Origin: JANWHQ01 sp963775275
GTDB taxonomy: Bacteria > Pseudomonadota > Alphaproteobacteria > Caulobacterales > Caulobacteraceae
Direction: 5' to 3'
Assembly: GCA_963775275.1 (NCBI GenBank)
Contig: CAVZII010000005.1
Span: forward strand, 3,224,001-3,288,000
DNA length: 64,000 nt
Below, one piece after another: positions 61,880 to 64,000 of this stretch. Under the pieces are notes generated by a model. The model was not told where the DNA came from and did not search any database. It saw nothing but the letters and a program-made list of their open reading frames with translations. The position numbers were made by a program, and so were the translations under genes. Each line of letters opens with the position of its first letter. Positions within the stretch are counted from its first letter, which is position 1.

Positions 61880-63115
61880 ATGGCCACGACGGCGACGACG
61901 GGGGATCGGGGCAGGGTAGGGCTGGCGGCGGCGATCACGCTGTTCCTGTGCTTCTGCGCGGCGGTGATCGAGGGGATCGACCTGCAGTCCATGGGCCTGG
62001 CCGCCGCCAAGATCGGCAAGGAGTTCGCCCTCAGCCGCCCCGAGCTCAGCGCGGTCCTGGCTGCGAGCCCGATCGGCCTGTTCTTCGGCTCGTTCATCGG
62101 CGGGCGCCTGGCCGATATCCGAGGGCGCAAGGCCGCCCTCATCGCCTCGATGATCGTCTTCGGCCTGCTGCAGCTGACGACGGTCTGGGCGAGCGGCGTC
62201 GGAGCGCTGATCGCGATCCGCTTCGTCTGCGGCCTGGGCCTCGGCGGCGCCCTGCCCAACCTCATCGCCCTGACCTCCGAGGCCTCCGGCCGAAAGAACA
62301 GCATCCTGAACGTGGTGATCACGGCGGCCGGCATGCCCACGGGCGGGGGCATGGCGAGCTACATCATGTACCAGGCCGGGCCGGCGGCGGACTGGCGGCT
62401 GATCTTCTACGTCGGGGGCCTTGCGCCGCTCGCCCTGGCGCTGCTGATGCTGATGCTCCTGCCGGAGTCGCAGCTGTTCAAGGACGCCAAGGCCGCAGCC
62501 GCAGCGGCGGGCGAGAAGATCAAGACCTTCAAGGTTCTGTTCGGCGGCGGCCGGTGGGCGGCGACCTCCACGCTGTGGATCAGCTTCTTCTTCACCACGG
62601 TGGTCACCTACCTGCTGCTGAACTGGCTGCCCATCCTGATGCAGGACAAGGGCTTCTCCTCGAGCGACGCCTTCATCATCCAGATCCTGTTCAACGCGGG
62701 GGCCGCGATCGGATCGATCCTGATGGGCTGGCTGATGGAGAAGCGGCCGAGCCGGACGGTCCTGCTCCTCTGCTACGTCGGTCTGGCGGCCTCGCTCGTG
62801 GGCCTGGCCAAGGTCGGCGGCGACGTGACGGTGGCGGCCACCGTCATCGCCATCGTGGGCACGTTCCTGCTCGGCGCCCAGTACATCCTCTACGGCCTGT
62901 CGCCGTCCTATTACCCCGACGCGGCGCGCGGCACGGGCACGGGCGCGGCGGTGGCCGTGGGGCGGCTCGGCTCGGCGATGGGGCCGACGCTCGCGGGCAT
63001 CCTGATGGCCTCCGGCAGCAACGCCACCCAGGTCCTGCAGTCGCTCCTGCCCGTCACGGGGCTGGCCGCCGTCGCCGCGATCCTCCTGATGTTCTGCAAG
63101 CGCGCGCACGCGTGA
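61880..63115 (+). CDS. MFS transporter, aromatic acid:H+ symporter type
   Basis: A 411-residue, 12-helix transporter. The first helix contains AAVIEGIDLQSMGLAAAKIG, the acidic motif typical of the AAHS (PcaK/MhpT) family, followed by the loop GGRLADIRGRKAALIASMIVFG and the second-half NWLPILMQDKGFSS. These proteins import hydroxybenzoates, phenylpropionates or related acids. No aromatic-degradation genes are nearby. The ATG at 61880 was chosen because GGAGCGGGG precedes it; longer versions read through the upstream gene. Confidence 0.87.
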   Translation: MATTATTGDRGRVGLAAAITLFLCFCAAVIEGIDLQSMGLAAAKIGKEFALSRPELSAVLAASPIGLFFGSFIGGRLADIRGRKAALIASMIVFGLLQLTTVWASGVGALIAIRFVCGLGLGGALPNLIALTSEASGRKNSILNVVITAAGMPTGGGMASYIMYQAGPAADWRLIFYVGGLAPLALALLMLMLLPESQLFKDAKAAAAAAGEKIKTFKVLFGGGRWAATSTLWISFFFTTVVTYLLLNWLPILMQDKGFSSSDAFIIQILFNAGAAIGSILMGWLMEKRPSRTVLLLCYVGLAASLVGLAKVGGDVTVAATVIAIVGTFLLGAQYILYGLSPSYYPDAARGTGTGAAVAVGRLGSAMGPTLAGILMASGSNATQVLQSLLPVTGLAAVAAILLMFCKRAHA

Positions 63116-63179
63116 GAGGCGGCTGGGCCACGGCGCTGCAGCGCGGCAATACAGCCTGTTCCGGCTATGCTGCACTGCA

Positions 63180-63208
63180 TTGAAAGCCCTGCGCCGAGGG
63201 CCTATATC
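63180..63208 (+). promoter_or_regulatory. Promoter upstream of panD
   Basis: TTGAAA and TATATC are separated by exactly 17 bases and lie 60 bases before the panD start, close to the standard sigma-70 pattern. It is the best -35/-10 pair seen in the window. Confidence 0.55.
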
Positions 63209-63267
63209 ACAGCACCGCTCGCGGCCCCGGATCGGCCCGCGCGGCATGGTTTCGAGGGTCGGCTCTG

Positions 63268-63624
63268 ATGCTGCTCACCATGATGAAGGCCAAGCTCCAC
63301 CGCGCGACGGTGACCCAGGCCGACCTCGAGTACGAAGGCTCCATCGCCATCGACAAGGATCTGCTCGAGGCCGCCGGCATCCTGCCGCACGAGCAGGTGG
63401 ACGTGCTGAACATCACCACCGGCGAGAGGTTCACCACCTACGCCATCGAGGCGCCGCGCGGCTCGCGCGTGGTGGGCGTCAACGGCGCGGCCGCGCGCCT
63501 GGTCCAGCGCGGCGACAAGGTGATCGTGGTCGCCTACTGCCAGATCGAGGCCGAGCAGGCGCGCAACTACGCCCCCGCCGTGGTGCTGCTGGACGACCGC
63601 AACGAGGTGATGAGGGCGGCGTGA
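63268..63624 (+). CDS. panD: Aspartate 1-decarboxylase PanD (pro-enzyme)
   Basis: A 118-residue pyruvoyl enzyme precursor. The self-cleavage site YEGS places Gly24-Ser25 at exactly the position used in the E. coli enzyme, which supports the start codon. K9, H11, R12 and the VNGAAARLVQRGDKVIVVAYC block match the family. It makes beta-alanine for pantothenate and coenzyme A. The stop overlaps the start of the beta-lactamase-like gene as GTGA, so the two are translationally coupled. Confidence 0.96.
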   Translation: MLLTMMKAKLHRATVTQADLEYEGSIAIDKDLLEAAGILPHEQVDVLNITTGERFTTYAIEAPRGSRVVGVNGAAARLVQRGDKVIVVAYCQIEAEQARNYAPAVVLLDDRNEVMRAA

Positions 63625-64000
63625 CGCGCCCCGGGCCCCTGTCCGCCGTCGTGGGGCTCTGTCTGGCGCTGGCGGCCTGCGGGCCGGGCGCAAAGCCTTC
63701 CGTCAAGCTGCCCTTCGGTCTCGGCGGCGAGAAGCCCGCCTTCGACAAGGCCAAGCTCGAGGCGGCGATCGACCAGGGGTTCGGCGGGATCGGAACCTGC
63801 GTCGTCATCGACGACACGGTCACGGGCCAGCGGGTCTATCAGTACAACGACTATGGCGCCTGCCACCGCCTGCTGCCGCCGTGCTCGACCTTCAAGATCG
63901 CCAACAGCCTGATCGGCCTGGATGCGGGGCTGGTCACGCCCCAGACCGTGTTCAAGTGGGACGGCAAGCCCCAGCCGATCAAGGCCTGGGAGCAGGACGC
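63621..64000 (+). CDS. Class D beta-lactamase-like lipoprotein, truncated by the window end
   Basis: The first 126 residues are visible. A GTG start overlaps the panD stop. The signal ends LALAACG, a lipobox that predicts lipid anchoring. The class D active site STFK (nucleophile Ser, Lys two residues on) occurs as PPCSTFKIANSLIGLD, followed by TVFKWDGKPQPIKAWEQD, a characteristic OXA block. Enzymes of this class hydrolyse penicillins by an acyl-serine route. The SxV and KTG motifs lie outside the window, so activity cannot be judged. Confidence 0.88.
   Translation, partial: MTRPGPLSAVVGLCLALAACGPGAKPSVKLPFGLGGEKPAFDKAKLEAAIDQGFGGIGTCVVIDDTVTGQRVYQYNDYGACHRLLPPCSTFKIANSLIGLDAGLVTPQTVFKWDGKPQPIKAWEQD

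Overview
The window is a GC-rich alphaproteobacterial chromosome segment, almost certainly from the Caulobacterales (Caulobacter/Phenylobacterium type). The evidence is a CtrA master regulator with the Caulobacter-type sequence, an fliF-fliG-fliH(flbE)-fliN-flbD-flhA flagellar cluster that includes the sigma-54 activator FlbD, CtrA-type (TTAA-N7-TTAAC) and GANTC (CcrM methylation) sites in the right places, and an alphaproteobacterial GTTC-N7-GTTC SOS box in front of uvrA. No tRNA, rRNA, CRISPR array, phage or IS transposase was seen.

Layout. 0-8.5 kb: housekeeping and accessory genes (glutaredoxin, comF, an NDUFAF5-like methyltransferase, a MerR/TipAS regulator, an M23 peptidase, arsC, an M28 membrane peptidase, an MFS transporter). 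8.5-21.6 kb: cell cycle and flagellum. ctrA diverges from fliI-fliJ, which is translationally coupled to a secreted GH10 xylanase; then come a methyltransferase and a DUF4282 gene, followed by the fliF operon on the minus strand with a CtrA box upstream of fliF. 21.6-38.7 kb: envelope and metabolism (outer-membrane barrel, MATE exporter, methionine-synthase-like protein, kynureninase, an EF-G-like GTPase, phaB, an O-methyltransferase, a folB/pteridine-reductase-like cluster with a 26-residue membrane protein, a TonB-C protein, SelO, a CmcJ-like oxidoreductase, a DUF815 ATPase). 38.7-44.9 kb: yajC-secD-secF, a PuuD-domain membrane protein with a clear terminator, an NDUFAF6-like protein, DUF2905 and trmFO. 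44.9-51 kb: a tandem array of five related multi-pass membrane proteins, the last fused to a CPBP (CAAX/Abi) intramembrane protease. 51-64 kb: uvrA, a heme c/PQQ quinoprotein, two tandem beta-helix secreted proteins, an ABC-F ATPase, a methyltransferase, an aromatic-acid-type MFS transporter, panD, and the start of a class D beta-lactamase.

The most unusual material is (i) the five-member FESW-motif membrane-protein array with its fused protease and an out-of-frame His/Asp-rich tail; (ii) a palindromic repeat family whose units begin and end in CTAG, present in two near-identical inverted copies 24 kb apart between convergent genes, where the CTAG boundary supplies TAG stop codons to the adjoining genes; (iii) a second repeat that has become the C-terminus of the xylanase; and (iv) a mosaic duplication of the two beta-helix genes. 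Gene functions come from reading translated sequence and remembered family signatures; no database search was run.
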